A DNA stretch of 64,000 nt from JALOLG01 sp963776935 (GCA_963776935.1 CAVZOP010000012.1:62001-126000), one strand, 5' to 3'. Positions 1 through 8,358 are shown, numbered from the stretch's first letter. A program made the numbers and translations. The notes: a model not told the origin generated them from the letters alone.

Positions 1-76
1 GGAAGGCGTCCTCGCTGCGCCACAGCGTGTCGTCGGCGTCGAAGCCGATCACGTCGTAGTCGCGCGTGTTCTCCAT
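1..76 (-). CDS. HAD-family hydrolase, N-terminal fragment
   Basis: Only the first 25 or so codons are inside the window; the gene runs off the left edge. The minus-strand reading from the ATG at 74-76 contains GFDADDTLW, the DxDxT nucleophile motif of haloacid dehalogenase-type phosphatases, preceded by a short hydrophobic strand as usual in the family. A TACCGT -10-like box at 85-90 lies 8 nt before the ATG, suggesting a leaderless mRNA. Substrate cannot be inferred from this fragment. Confidence 0.7.
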   Translation of the reverse strand, partial: MENTRDYDVIGFDADDTLWRSEDAF

Positions 77-84
77 CGCTCCCG

Positions 85-90
85 ACGGTA
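85..90 (-). promoter_or_regulatory. -10 box of leaderless HAD gene
   Basis: TACCGT on the minus strand, 8 nt before the ATG at 76; no Shine-Dalgarno between. Confidence 0.4.
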
Positions 91-147
91 TCGCTCGAAC
101 CCCGATCGCGTCCGGGCGATTCGACACGTGCGATTCGGCGTGTCGTC

Positions 148-507
148 TCAGCGATGAATGGCGTTGAGGTAGTTGTAGACCGTGATGCGACTGACGTGCA
201 TCGCATCGGCGACGTCTTCGACGGCGCGCCGCAGGATGAACGCACCGCGCTCGTCGAGCAGCCGGACAGCGAGCTGTTTGTCCTCGCGTGACAGCGTCGG
301 CAACGGGCCACCCAGCTCGGCCTCGACGGCGTCGATCAGACGGTCGAGTGCGCCATGCAACGGTGGCATCCGCACTGCGCCGACCGTGGTGCCCTCCCAC
401 ACCAGCGGGACGTCGGACGGTTCGGCGTCGGATGCGGCGACGAACGAAGCGCCGACCGCGTCGACGACCGGCCGGATGGCGCGGACCAGCGGGTGCTCGC
501 CATTCAC
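148..507 (-). CDS. Short DauR/YheO-type helix-turn-helix regulator
   Basis: 119 residues from a GTG at 505-507. The C-terminal third (about residues 80-119) has the pattern of the HTH_22 domain of YheO/DauR regulators, ending VSRITVYNYLNAIHR, with a second helix rich in alternating Ala/Val. The N-terminal 80 residues resemble only part of the ligand-binding YheO region, so the protein is about half the usual length. Its GTG overlaps the TGA of the upstream thiamine-binding gene (GTGA), so the two are translationally coupled and probably share a role, perhaps sensing a small ligand. A longer in-frame upstream reading is Arg-rich and lies across the thiamine-binding gene, so it was not used as the start. 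Confidence 0.65.
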   Translation of the reverse strand: MNGEHPLVRAIRPVVDAVGASFVAASDAEPSDVPLVWEGTTVGAVRMPPLHGALDRLIDAVEAELGGPLPTLSREDKQLAVRLLDERGAFILRRAVEDVADAMHVSRITVYNYLNAIHR

Positions 508-749
508 CCGGTGCCCCCGGGCTCGGTGCTGACGTCGAGGTTGACGTGCGTGGCGCCGTTGGAGAAGGCGGCGCGGACCACCGCCGCGACGAGATCGGGC
601 ATCAGCGCCGCGTCGACCGTGCAGCTCGAACCGAACGGACCGAACTCGACCTCGGCGCCGAGATCGGTCGCCGCCTCCACGGCGGCCACGACGTGGCGAC
701 CTGGGTTGCCCTCCACGAACGGCTCGATCGTGAACTCCAGGTGCTGCAC
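504..749 (-). CDS. Thiamine-binding (MTH1187/YkoF-like) protein
   Basis: 81 residues, the size of single-domain Thiamine_BP proteins. It has the ferredoxin-like beta-alpha-beta pattern of that family: an N-terminal strand (LEFTIEPF), a helix, then EVEFGPFGSSC, matching the conserved E-x-x-P-x-G-T region, a second helix and a final strand HVNLDVST. Known members bind thiamine or precursors in the cytoplasm; this role is inferred from family. It starts with GTG at 747-749, 8 nt after a TACGCT box (758-763), and overlaps the downstream HTH gene by 4 nt. Confidence 0.65.
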   Translation of the reverse strand: MQHLEFTIEPFVEGNPGRHVVAAVEAATDLGAEVEFGPFGSSCTVDAALMPDLVAAVVRAAFSNGATHVNLDVSTEPGGTG

Positions 750-757
750 GGGACGTC

Positions 758-763
758 AGCGTA
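758..763 (-). promoter_or_regulatory. -10 box of leaderless thiamine-binding gene
   Basis: TACGCT on the minus strand, 8 nt before the GTG at 749. Confidence 0.35.
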
Positions 764-823
764 CGGCACGCGCTCCGACCCGGTGATGGTCGTGACCGAC
801 AGCAAAGGGCGGTCCGGGCGGGC

Positions 824-1090
824 TCACACACCCATCACGCGCTGGAGCTCGTTCGAGCGCGCGACACAATCGCGGCCGGCCGCGTCGAACGCCTCGTTGA
901 GGCGGTTGAGCGCCTGCTTGAACGATCCGTTCCAGTCCTCACCGAAGCGATCGCGTGCGGGGCCCGACCACGTGGTGCCGTTGAGCACGCCGTCGACGGT
1001 CGACATCAGCTGGGTGATGGTGTCGATCTGGTTGGTGAGCGTGCGGCCGAGGGTGGCCAACTGCTCGGGGTTGGCGCCGTACATCGACAT
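824..1090 (-). CDS. WXG100-family protein (ESAT-6-like)
   Basis: 88 residues, all-helical, with the WSG turn at about residues 41-43 in the middle of two amphipathic helices and the following ARDRF, as in WXG100 proteins exported by type VII (ESX) secretion. No partner, EccC or other ESX component is in the window, so it is an orphan here. The start is well set: AAAGGAGA at 1096-1103 lies 5 nt before the ATG. Two 15-bp direct repeats precede the Shine-Dalgarno (1108-1137). The C-terminus ends ELQRVMGV, without an obvious YxxxD/E export signal. Confidence 0.8.
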   Translation of the reverse strand: MSMYGANPEQLATLGRTLTNQIDTITQLMSTVDGVLNGTTWSGPARDRFGEDWNGSFKQALNRLNEAFDAAGRDCVARSNELQRVMGV

Positions 1091-1107
1091 CGTCTTCTCC
1101 TTTGGTC

Positions 1108-1137
1108 GATCTGCAGATGTTCGATCTGCAGACGTTC
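1108..1137 (-). repeat. Two 15-bp tandem direct repeats in the WXG100 leader
   Basis: Minus-strand units GAACGTCTGCAGATC and GAACATCTGCAGATC sit head-to-tail directly upstream of the WXG100 Shine-Dalgarno. Each holds the palindrome CTGCAG. One base differs. Possible regulator-binding pair or 5' UTR element. Confidence 0.5.
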
Positions 1138-1172
1138 GACCTCCTGTGGGCGGCGGCTCGTGGCGAGAGGAA

Positions 1173-1673
1173 TCAGGACATGTAGCCCTCGAGCAGGGGG
1201 AGCACCATCGCCCAGCTGTCGGGTACGAACGGCGCCTGTCGCGCGAGCCCGTGGAGCTCGGATTCGGTCACGTGGCGGATCTCGGAGATCTCGCCGTCGA
1301 CGAATCGGAACGGCCCGTCGTGAACGACCCGGTAACACCGCCCGATCAACTGCACCGCGCCGTCCTCGTAGCGTCCGGCCCCGATCGGCTGCAGGACGGC
1401 GTCGTCGACGCCCAACTCCTCGGCCAGCTCGCGCTCCGCCGCCGCCTCGTACGACTCACCACTCGTCACGATCCCGCCGACGCAGATGTCCCACATCCCC
1501 GGCCAGATGTCCTTGCCCTCGGAGCGCCGGTGGACGAGCAGCCGGCCATCGGTTCCGACGACGGCGATCGCGACCGACCGATGACGGAGGTTCAGGGCGC
1601 GCACGCGTGAGCGGGCGACCACGTCGACCACCCGGTCGTGGGCGTCGACGACGTCGACCAGTTCGTCGCCCAC
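1173..1673 (-). CDS. NUDIX hydrolase (YfcD/IDI-like)
   Basis: 166 residues. A full Nudix box (G-x5-E-x7-REUxEExGU) runs from about residue 67 as GGIVTSGESYEAAAEREL then AEELGV. The N-terminal part reads LVDVVDAHDRVVDVV and the middle LLVHRRSEGKDIWPGMWD, typical of the YfcD and isopentenyl-diphosphate-isomerase-like branch that accepts diphosphate substrates. The true substrate is unknown. Starts with GTG at 1671-1673; no clear ribosome site. It is divergent from the M20 gene with 50 bp between. Confidence 0.8.
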   Translation of the reverse strand: MGDELVDVVDAHDRVVDVVARSRVRALNLRHRSVAIAVVGTDGRLLVHRRSEGKDIWPGMWDICVGGIVTSGESYEAAAERELAEELGVDDAVLQPIGAGRYEDGAVQLIGRCYRVVHDGPFRFVDGEISEIRHVTESELHGLARQAPFVPDSWAMVLPLLEGYMS

Positions 1674-1711
1674 CGGTTCGTCGTCAAGTTCCTCGTTCGC
1701 GGGAAAAGACC

Positions 1712-1717
1712 TACCAT
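1712..1717 (+). promoter_or_regulatory. -10 box of leaderless M20 gene
   Basis: TACCAT, 6 nt before the ATG at 1724. Confidence 0.45.
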
Positions 1718-1723
1718 GCGCCC

Positions 1724-2971
1724 ATGACGGTCGAGACGCTGCGCGACGAAGCCAAGGATCTCCACGCGGAGGCGGTGCGACTGCGCCGGCAGCTCCACGA
1801 GCGACCGGAGATGGGCAACGAGCTGCCCGTGACCAGGGAGATCGTGTTGGAGGCGATCGACGGGCTGCCGCTCGACGTTCAGCTGCACGAGACCACGAGT
1901 GGGATCGCGGCGATGCTCACCGGCGGCAAGCCGGGGCCGACCGTGCTGCTGCGCGGCGACATGGACGCGCTGCCATTGCACGAGGACACCGGGCTCGACT
2001 TCGCGTCGCGCAGCGACGGCACGATGCACGCCTGCGGGCACGACACCCACGTGGCGATGCTCGCCGGCGCGGCCCACCTGCTGTCGGCGCGACGTGACGA
2101 GATCCCCGGTCGGGTGCTGTTCATGTTCCAGCCGGGCGAGGAGGGCCACCACGGTGCCCGCTTCATGCTCGACGAGGGGTTGCTCGACGTCGCACCGCTC
2201 GCCGACGGCACGCCGTCGCCCGTGACCGGAGCGTTCGCCCTGCACATCACGTCGACGCTGCCAACGGGGTGGGTGAGCTCGCGCGGCGGGCCGATCATGG
2301 CGTCGGCCGATCGCTTCATCATCGACGTCGTCGGACGCGGCGGGCACGCCAGCGAGCCGTTCCGGGCGCTCGATCCCATCCCGATCGCCTGTGAGATCGT
2401 GCAGGCGATCCAGATGATGGTCACCCGCAGCATCGACGTGTTCGACCCGTCAGTCGTCACGGTGGGGCGCATCAGTGCGGGAACGACGAACAACATCATC
2501 CCCGAGACCGCCGAGATCGAAGGCACGATCCGCACCGTCAGCGAGTCGACGCGAACGAGGGTCAAGGACAACATCCGGCGCGTCGCCGAGGGGGTCGCGG
2601 CCGCCCACGGCGCCGACGTGACGGTCGACATCATCGCCGGGTACCCCGTGACGTCGAACTCCGAGTCGTTCGCCGACTTCTCGATCGATGTTGCCAGCGA
2701 GATGCTCGGCGCCGACAAGGTGGTGCGGATGCCGACCCCGATCATGGGCGCCGAGGACTGGAGCTACGTGCTGCAGCGGGTGCCGGGCTCGATGATGTTC
2801 CTCGGCGGGACACCGCCCGACCAGAACCCGTCGACGGCGCCCGCCAACCACTCGAACCGGGTGGTGTTCGACGAAGACGCGATGACCGACGGCATCGCCC
2901 TGTACGCCGGGATGGCGTTGCGTCACCTGCTGGCTAGAATGGGCTGGTTGAGTTGGGCGAACGGTGCGTGA
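1724..2971 (+). CDS. M20-family amidohydrolase (hippurate hydrolase-like)
   Basis: 415 residues, typical of M20D amidohydrolases such as hippurate or N-acyl-amino-acid hydrolases and IAA-amino-acid hydrolases. Metal-ligand and catalytic motifs are present: RGDMDALPLHED, HACGHDTHVAMLAG, PGEEGHHGAR with the catalytic Glu pair, and a late MGAEDWSYVL. A cytosolic di-metal peptidase cleaving an amide on a small N-acylated substrate is the expected activity. Start is the ATG at 1724, supported by the TACCAT box; a longer upstream frame overlaps the divergent NUDIX gene and is Arg-rich. Its 3' end overlaps the convergent mannosidase gene by 49 bp. Confidence 0.85.
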   Translation: MTVETLRDEAKDLHAEAVRLRRQLHERPEMGNELPVTREIVLEAIDGLPLDVQLHETTSGIAAMLTGGKPGPTVLLRGDMDALPLHEDTGLDFASRSDGTMHACGHDTHVAMLAGAAHLLSARRDEIPGRVLFMFQPGEEGHHGARFMLDEGLLDVAPLADGTPSPVTGAFALHITSTLPTGWVSSRGGPIMASADRFIIDVVGRGGHASEPFRALDPIPIACEIVQAIQMMVTRSIDVFDPSVVTVGRISAGTTNNIIPETAEIEGTIRTVSESTRTRVKDNIRRVAEGVAAAHGADVTVDIIAGYPVTSNSESFADFSIDVASEMLGADKVVRMPTPIMGAEDWSYVLQRVPGSMMFLGGTPPDQNPSTAPANHSNRVVFDEDAMTDGIALYAGMALRHLLARMGWLSWANGA

Positions 2972-5900
2972 TCCTGCGGCGCTCGGGTCAGTCGGAGCGT
3001 CACCAGCTCGAACGGTCGCAGCGTGAGCACGGCGATGCCGTCGCCCACCTCGAGACCGCTGTTCGGTTCCTCGAGCAGGTTGCAGCGGCTGGCGGCAAGG
3101 ATCCGCCGGTCGGCGCGCACCACCACGTGGCGCCGGTCGCCGCACGCCTCGTGGAGGCGCACGACGAGATCGTCGCTGCCATCACCCCCACCGTCGTCGG
3201 CGAGCTTGACGGCGTCGATCTCGACCCCGGCGCCGGTGAGCGACACGACCGGCGCGGCGATGGCGGCGGCCGATCCGCGCACCGCCCGAACGGGTGTGTT
3301 GAACCGCTCGGCCTCGCGGACGACATCGGCCAGCCCGGCGCCGTGCGGGTACAGCGCCAGATCGACGACGTGGCGGCCCTGGTCGGCGTCGGGGTCGGGA
3401 TACCGGGCGGCGCGTAGCAGGCTGACGCGGACCTGCCCGTCGAACACGCCGTGCCCGTAGCGTCCGTTGTTGAGGATCGCCACGCCGAAGTCGGGTTCGG
3501 CGACGTCGACGTAGCGGTGCGCACACACCTCGAACTTGGCGGCATCCCATGACGTCGTGGGATGGGTCGGGCGCCGGACGCTGCCGAATTGCACGTCGCA
3601 CGTGGCGGTGTCAGTCCGCACGTCGAGCGGGAACACCATCGACAGCAGGTGCTCCTGCTCGTGCCAGTCGACGTCGATGCGGATGTCGAGGCGTGGACTG
3701 CCGGCGCGCAGCGAGTAGGTGACGGTCGCCGTCGATTCGCCGAACGATCGCTCGACCCTGACGGTGCCGACCAGCGGCCCGTCGTCGGTGACGGTGATCG
3801 CGTCGGCCGTGTCGACGGCTGTGCCATTCGAGGGTGTCCACGCCTCGAGATCCCAGGCGTCGTACTCGACGGGATGATCGAGCGCCAGCTCCAGCACCGC
3901 CGCCGACGCGCGCTCCGGCAGGATCTCGCGTGCGTGGTCGACGTCGATGACCGACGTCAGGTTGCCGGCGCCGTCCCACCGCACGGCGAGGTGACGGTTC
4001 GTCATCGAGCGATCGGTGACGACGACGCGATCGTCGACGGGGAGGGCAACCGCAGCCGCCATCCCGTTGCCGGGGATTGCGGCACGAAACGCACGTCCGC
4101 CTGCGGTGAGCGACTGCGTCGGTCCGCTGCCGGATACGCCGCTCGTCCCATCGTCGTCGTCGACGAGCTCGTCGATGACGACGATCTCGTCGCGGTCGTG
4201 GCCGGCGACGTTGGTGAGCGTCGTCGTGGCGGGCGCGAGCGTGCCGACAAGGGCGGCGATGCGCTCACGCAGCTGCTGCTCGATGCGGGCGTGGGTCGCC
4301 TCGGCGTCGGCGTGGACCCAGGCGATCGACGACCCGGGCAGGATGTCGTGGAACTGCTGGGTGAGCACCTCCCGCCAGAGATCGTCGAGGTCGGCCGCGA
4401 CCCCAGCCGTTGCCGCCCACAACTCGGCCTCGCGAAGGAGTTGCTCGCAACGGCGGTTGCCGAGCTTGGTGCGGATCTGGCTCGTCAGCGTGCCGCGATG
4501 GGTCTCGAAGTACAGCTCGCCGCGCCACACGGGCACCGGGGCGCCGAGGTGGATCTCACGCTCGACGTGCTGGAAGAACTCCGCCGGCGTGCCGATCGCG
4601 ACCCGCGGCGCGCCATCGATGTCGGCCAGCCGGCGCGCCCGTTCGAGCATCTCGCGCGTCGGGCCCCCGCCACCGTCGCCGTGTCCGAACGGCATCAGCG
4701 ACCAGTCGCTCCACCCGTGCTCGGAGAAGTTCTCGACGGCGTGGGCGCACTCGCCGGCCGTGATCTCGGCGTTGTACGTGTCGACCGGGGGGAAGTGGGT
4801 GAGCACGCGGGTGCCGTCGAGCCCCTCCCACCAGAACGTGTGGTGGGGGAAGCGGTTCTGCTTGTTCCACGACAGCTTCTGGGTGACGAAGCGCTTCATG
4901 CCGCCGGCCGCGAACACCTGCGGCAAGCCGGCCGGGTAGCCGAACACGTCGGGGATCCACACCTCCGTGCAGCGCCGCCCGAAGTGCTGCTCGAAGTATC
5001 GCTGGCCGTGGACGATCTGGCGGACGAGGCTCTCGCCCGACGGCAGGTTCATGTCGGATTCGACCCACATCCCGCCGGTCGGCACCCACTGTCCGCTCTC
5101 GACCTTGGCGGCGATCCTGGCGAACAGCTCGGGCCGGCGTTCCTCGATCCACGCGTACTGCTGGGCCTGCGAGCAGACGAATCGATACTCGGGGTGCTCG
5201 TCCATCAGGCGGACCGCCGATGCGAACGTCCGCTCGCACTTGCGTCGCGTCTCGCGGATCGGCCACAGCCAGGCGGTGTCGATGTGGGCATGGCCGGTGG
5301 CGATGATCCGGTGGGCGCTCGACCGGGCCGGGAGCGACAGCGCCGGCTCGATGGCGCGGCGGGCGGCGGCGACGTTCGGGACGAGGTCGAGGGCGCGTTC
5401 GATGTCGCGCAGCAATCGCCGCCGGCGCGGGTCGTCGAGGGCGAGCGTGCGCATCAGCCCGTCGAGCACGTCGAGGTCGTGCATCAGCGCTTCGGCCTCG
5501 GAGTCGACGACCACCAACTCGGCGCGCTTGAAGCGGTACAGCGGCTCCTCGCCGGCCGTGGCCGGTGACCCGAGCGGCGACGGCCGGAACTGCGGGAACG
5601 ACGGGTTGGAGGCCGCCTCGACAGTGAGCACGACGGGTCCCGGCTCGGCGTCGACGGAGACGTTCGTACGTCGCGGATGGATCCCCTGGACGGGCCGTCC
5701 GTCGTCGTCGACCACGAGTCCCTCGCACTGGAACCCGGCCGCGTCGCGGTGGAAGCCGAGGTCGATCACGGCCTCGACCCGGCGGCCGGCCCACTGGCTC
5801 GGGATCTCACCGGTCAACCGGAACCACGTCGTCCCCCACGGCGCGCCCCATCGCGATCCGACGGCGAAGTCGGTCAGCCGGTCGAGCGTCGGTCCGGCCT

Positions 5901-6000
5901 GAATGGCCAGCCCGCTCCGATCGACCTCGACGAGCGGCACGACCCGCTCCCACAGCTCACGCGCGATGCGTCGCTCCACGAGCGCCCGGTCGTCGTGCAC
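2923..6000 (-). CDS. Alpha-mannosidase, glycoside hydrolase family 38
   Basis: 1025 residues, normal for GH38. The zinc-binding HAHIDTAWLWP is near residue 240, the catalytic-nucleophile region is GGMWVESDMNLPSGES, and WIPDVFGYP and GDGGGGPTREM follow, all characteristic of GH38 retaining alpha-mannosidases. The C-terminal half is beta-rich, as in the family. No signal peptide is visible, so a cytosolic enzyme trimming mannosides is likely. The ATG at 6000 has a TAGGTT box 6 nt upstream (6007-6012). Between it and the upstream helicase gene lies a 43-nt palindromic element (6028-6070). Confidence 0.9.
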   Translation of the reverse strand: MHDDRALVERRIARELWERVVPLVEVDRSGLAIQAGPTLDRLTDFAVGSRWGAPWGTTWFRLTGEIPSQWAGRRVEAVIDLGFHRDAAGFQCEGLVVDDDGRPVQGIHPRRTNVSVDAEPGPVVLTVEAASNPSFPQFRPSPLGSPATAGEEPLYRFKRAELVVVDSEAEALMHDLDVLDGLMRTLALDDPRRRRLLRDIERALDLVPNVAAARRAIEPALSLPARSSAHRIIATGHAHIDTAWLWPIRETRRKCERTFASAVRLMDEHPEYRFVCSQAQQYAWIEERRPELFARIAAKVESGQWVPTGGMWVESDMNLPSGESLVRQIVHGQRYFEQHFGRRCTEVWIPDVFGYPAGLPQVFAAGGMKRFVTQKLSWNKQNRFPHHTFWWEGLDGTRVLTHFPPVDTYNAEITAGECAHAVENFSEHGWSDWSLMPFGHGDGGGGPTREMLERARRLADIDGAPRVAIGTPAEFFQHVEREIHLGAPVPVWRGELYFETHRGTLTSQIRTKLGNRRCEQLLREAELWAATAGVAADLDDLWREVLTQQFHDILPGSSIAWVHADAEATHARIEQQLRERIAALVGTLAPATTTLTNVAGHDRDEIVVIDELVDDDDGTSGVSGSGPTQSLTAGGRAFRAAIPGNGMAAAVALPVDDRVVVTDRSMTNRHLAVRWDGAGNLTSVIDVDHAREILPERASAAVLELALDHPVEYDAWDLEAWTPSNGTAVDTADAITVTDDGPLVGTVRVERSFGESTATVTYSLRAGSPRLDIRIDVDWHEQEHLLSMVFPLDVRTDTATCDVQFGSVRRPTHPTTSWDAAKFEVCAHRYVDVAEPDFGVAILNNGRYGHGVFDGQVRVSLLRAARYPDPDADQGRHVVDLALYPHGAGLADVVREAERFNTPVRAVRGSAAAIAAPVVSLTGAGVEIDAVKLADDGGGDGSDDLVVRLHEACGDRRHVVVRADRRILAASRCNLLEEPNSGLEVGDGIAVLTLRPFELVTLRLTRAPQDHAPFAQLNQPILASR

Positions 6001-6006
6001 CCCCGC

Positions 6007-6012
6007 AACCTA
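6007..6012 (-). promoter_or_regulatory. -10 box of leaderless GH38 gene
   Basis: TAGGTT on the minus strand, 6 nt before the ATG at 6000. Confidence 0.4.
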
Positions 6013-6027
6013 CCGAAACACCTCGAA

Positions 6028-6070
6028 CTGTCTGCTTCAGGTGAGCCGCCGCTTCGTTTGAAGCAGACAG
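6028..6070 (+). repeat. 43-nt palindromic element, copy A
   Basis: Arms CTGTCTGCTTCA and TGAAGCAGACAG (12 bp, perfect) flank a 19-nt GC-rich centre beginning GGTGAGCC. Same length and arms as copies at 21505-21547 and 40161-40203. Lies between the helicase stop and the mannosidase start on the minus strand. No T-tract follows, so it is not a standard terminator. Confidence 0.8.
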
Positions 6071-6080
6071 AACGGAGGGG

Positions 6081-7571
6081 TCAGGCGAGGGTGACGGCGA
6101 TGGCTTCGGGGCCGCGGCGGCCGGCGCCGATGGTGTAGCGGACGCGCTGACCCTCGGAGAGCGTGGCGGTGGCCTTGGTGCCCTTGGCGGCGATGTTGGT
6201 CCCGATGTTCGAATGGTGCACGAACAGGTCGTCGGCGCCGGGGCGGGCGATGAAGCCGTAGCCGCGTGCCGGGCTGAAGAACTTGATCGTGCCGATCGTG
6301 GTGCTTGCGTGCATGGCGCTTGCAGTCGCCGACGGCGCGGACGTGGACGGCGCGGCGGCCTCGTCGGGGCGTGCGACGCGCTCGACGTGCTCGACGCGGG
6401 CGCTCAGCCGGCGCGGGTCGGCCGGCTCGATGCCCTCGGTGACGCCGATCTGCTGCTGGAGCTGGCGGGTCGCCTTGCGCATCGACCCGTCGACGAGCGA
6501 GATGACGACGCCGGTCGCGCCGGCGCGGGCCGTGCGGCCGGAACGGTGGTGATAGGTGGCGGCATCGGCCGGCGGGTCGAAGTGCAACACGCACGCGATG
6601 CCGTCGACGTGGACGCCACGAGCCGCGACGTCGGTGGCGATGAGCGCCCCGATCTTGCCGCGCTTGAACATCTCGAGGGCCCGATCGCGCTGGGCCTGGC
6701 TACGACCGCCGTGGATGGCTTCCGCCTTGGTGCCGAACTTGTCGAGTTGCTTGGCCAGGCGGTCGGCGCCGTGGCGGGTGCGACAGAACACGAGCGTCGA
6801 TCCGAGGGCGGCGGCGACGCCGGCCACGTGACGCGGACGGTCGGTGCGCTCGGCCAGCCAGAAGAGGTGGTGGGCGGCGGTGATGTCCGGGCCCTTCTCG
6901 CCGACCTCGTGCCGGCACGGGTTGTCCTGGAAGTCGTCGACGAGCTTGGCCACCGGACCCTCGAGCGTCGCCGAGAACAGCAGCACCTGGCGCTGGGCGG
7001 CGGTCGCGCCGACGATGCGCCGCACCGCCGGCAAGAAGCCCATGTCGGCCATCTGGTCGGCCTCGTCGACGACGACGGCCGTGACGCGGTCGAGCCGCAG
7101 GGCACCCATCTTCAGCAGGTCCTCGAGGCGGCCGGGGCACGCCACGACCAGCTCGGCGCCCTGGTCGAGCAGCTTGCGCTGGGCGCCGTAGCCGACGCCG
7201 CCATAGACGGTCGCGACCTTGTGGCCGAGCGCCGCGGCATAGGGCGACAACGCCCGTGAGATCTGCTCGGCGAGCTCGCGGGTGGGGGCCAGGATGAGCG
7301 CAACCGGCGCCCGCTTGCCGGCATCGACGAGGCGAGCGACGAGCGGCAGGCCGAAGGCGAGCGTCTTGCCGGAGCCGGTCGGGGCGCGGCCGCACACGTC
7401 GAGCCCGGCGAGGACGTCGGGGATGACGGCGGCCTGGATCGGGAATGGCTCGCTGATGCCGGCTGCGGCGATGGCCTTGCAGATGCTTGGCGGGAGGCCG
7501 AGGTCGGCGAACGTTTCGTCGCGGGGCGGCCCGTCGGCGCGCGCGCCGGTCAGGGAATCGAGGAAGTTCAT
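6081..7571 (-). CDS. DEAD-box RNA helicase with C-terminal cold-shock domain
   Basis: 496 residues. Residues 1-400 or so are a complete DEAD-box helicase: Phe-Q-motif region (ETFADLGL, PFPIQ), Walker A APTGSGKT at 63-70, PTRELAEQ, VVDEADQMADMG, the SAT motif in LLFSATLEG, and HHRSGRTARAG. After an Ala/Ser/Pro linker, residues 424-496 form a cold-shock domain with RNP1-like GTIKFFSPARGYGFI and RNP2-like DLFVHHSNIG. It should unwind structured RNA, with the CSD holding single strands, as in cold adaptation or ribosome assembly. Start chosen at the ATG 7571 (MNFLDSLTG); 44 upstream in-frame residues look non-coding. Fusion of these two domains in one chain is uncommon. Confidence 0.9.
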   Translation of the reverse strand: MNFLDSLTGARADGPPRDETFADLGLPPSICKAIAAAGISEPFPIQAAVIPDVLAGLDVCGRAPTGSGKTLAFGLPLVARLVDAGKRAPVALILAPTRELAEQISRALSPYAAALGHKVATVYGGVGYGAQRKLLDQGAELVVACPGRLEDLLKMGALRLDRVTAVVVDEADQMADMGFLPAVRRIVGATAAQRQVLLFSATLEGPVAKLVDDFQDNPCRHEVGEKGPDITAAHHLFWLAERTDRPRHVAGVAAALGSTLVFCRTRHGADRLAKQLDKFGTKAEAIHGGRSQAQRDRALEMFKRGKIGALIATDVAARGVHVDGIACVLHFDPPADAATYHHRSGRTARAGATGVVISLVDGSMRKATRQLQQQIGVTEGIEPADPRRLSARVEHVERVARPDEAAAPSTSAPSATASAMHASTTIGTIKFFSPARGYGFIARPGADDLFVHHSNIGTNIAAKGTKATATLSEGQRVRYTIGAGRRGPEAIAVTLA

Positions 7572-7677
7572 TGGGGGGATGGCCTTTACTTCGTACTTCG
7601 TGTTCAACAGCGCGATTCGCCAGAGCACGAAGCCGGAGAGCGCCCGCCGGACGAGACACGTCCAGCGACGCTGCACG

Positions 7678-8358
7678 CTATCGGGTGATCGGCCCGGAAG
7701 CACCCGACGGGCCGGACGCGCCCGACGCGCCTGACGCGCCCGTCGCGCCGGACGCGCCTGACCATGCGGTCGCGGCGTCGGCGAGCCCGGCGATCAGCGC
7801 TTCGGTGTGTGGCACCAAGCCACCCTCCCAGTCCCACCACAGCGGGCTCGACCCGCGCGCCCGTGGCGGGAGCTCGATCTGCACGCCGCCTGACCGCGGC
7901 AGGTTCACCGGATTGGCGGCGTGCATGCCGCGCAGTTCGGGCGGGATCCGGTCGACGTCGGTGACGATGTCGTAGGCGGGCAGCTTGGGGCGGAGGTGCC
8001 CGGCGACGTGGTCGGCCAGCCGGCGGTTGCGCCCGCCGAGCAGCAACGCCGTGAAGAAGCCGCGCCGCCCATACCCGTGGATCGTCACGACGACGTCGAC
8101 ATGGCCGATGAATCGGGCCAGCGCCTCGGATGCCTGCGGGCGAATCTTCGTCGACGGGATGTGGTGCCGCATCCCGTTCGGCTGGTGCACGCCGTAGTAC
8201 GACGCGCCCGCCTGCTCGGCCGCGGCGCGGGCGACGACATCGGTCGCCTCCTCGAGCGCACCGCCGTGGTACGCCATGAACCCGAACGTGCTCCGCAGCT
8301 CGCAATGCTCCTCGACGCCCGGGAGCGCGAGGAGCTCGGCGAATCCGATGTCGGCCAC
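7678..8358 (-). CDS. Poly-gamma-glutamate hydrolase-like (DUF867/YjqB) protein with collagen-like tail
   Basis: 226 residues. The first 195 match the DUF867/PGA-hydrolase family (zinc-dependent, first known in phages and Bacillus YjqB): an early HGGALEEATD giving the metal-binding H and E, SYYGVHQP, VDVVVTIHGYGRRGFFTALLLGG, and a late His in GGVQIELPPRAR. The last 25 residues are a low-complexity G-x-x tail of Gly-Ala-Ser triplets (GASGATGASGASGASGP), not part of the family. The DNA there is a near-perfect 9-bp repeat. GTG start at 8356-8358. A role in peptide or capsule turnover is inference. Confidence 0.75.
   Translation of the reverse strand: MADIGFAELLALPGVEEHCELRSTFGFMAYHGGALEEATDVVARAAAEQAGASYYGVHQPNGMRHHIPSTKIRPQASEALARFIGHVDVVVTIHGYGRRGFFTALLLGGRNRRLADHVAGHLRPKLPAYDIVTDVDRIPPELRGMHAANPVNLPRSGGVQIELPPRARGSSPLWWDWEGGLVPHTEALIAGLADAATAWSGASGATGASGASGASGPSGASGPITR

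Noticed and set aside
824..1140. A type VII secretion cluster around the WXG100 gene
   Set aside because: No second WXG100 gene, EccC ATPase, EccD or mycosin is present within the window.
6037..6594. Long Arg/Pro-rich open frames opposite or beside real genes, such as 6037-6594, 1592-2347, 3562-5568 and 14880-17189
   Set aside because: These are shadows caused by high GC content; no family pattern is visible and they overlap clearly recognised genes.
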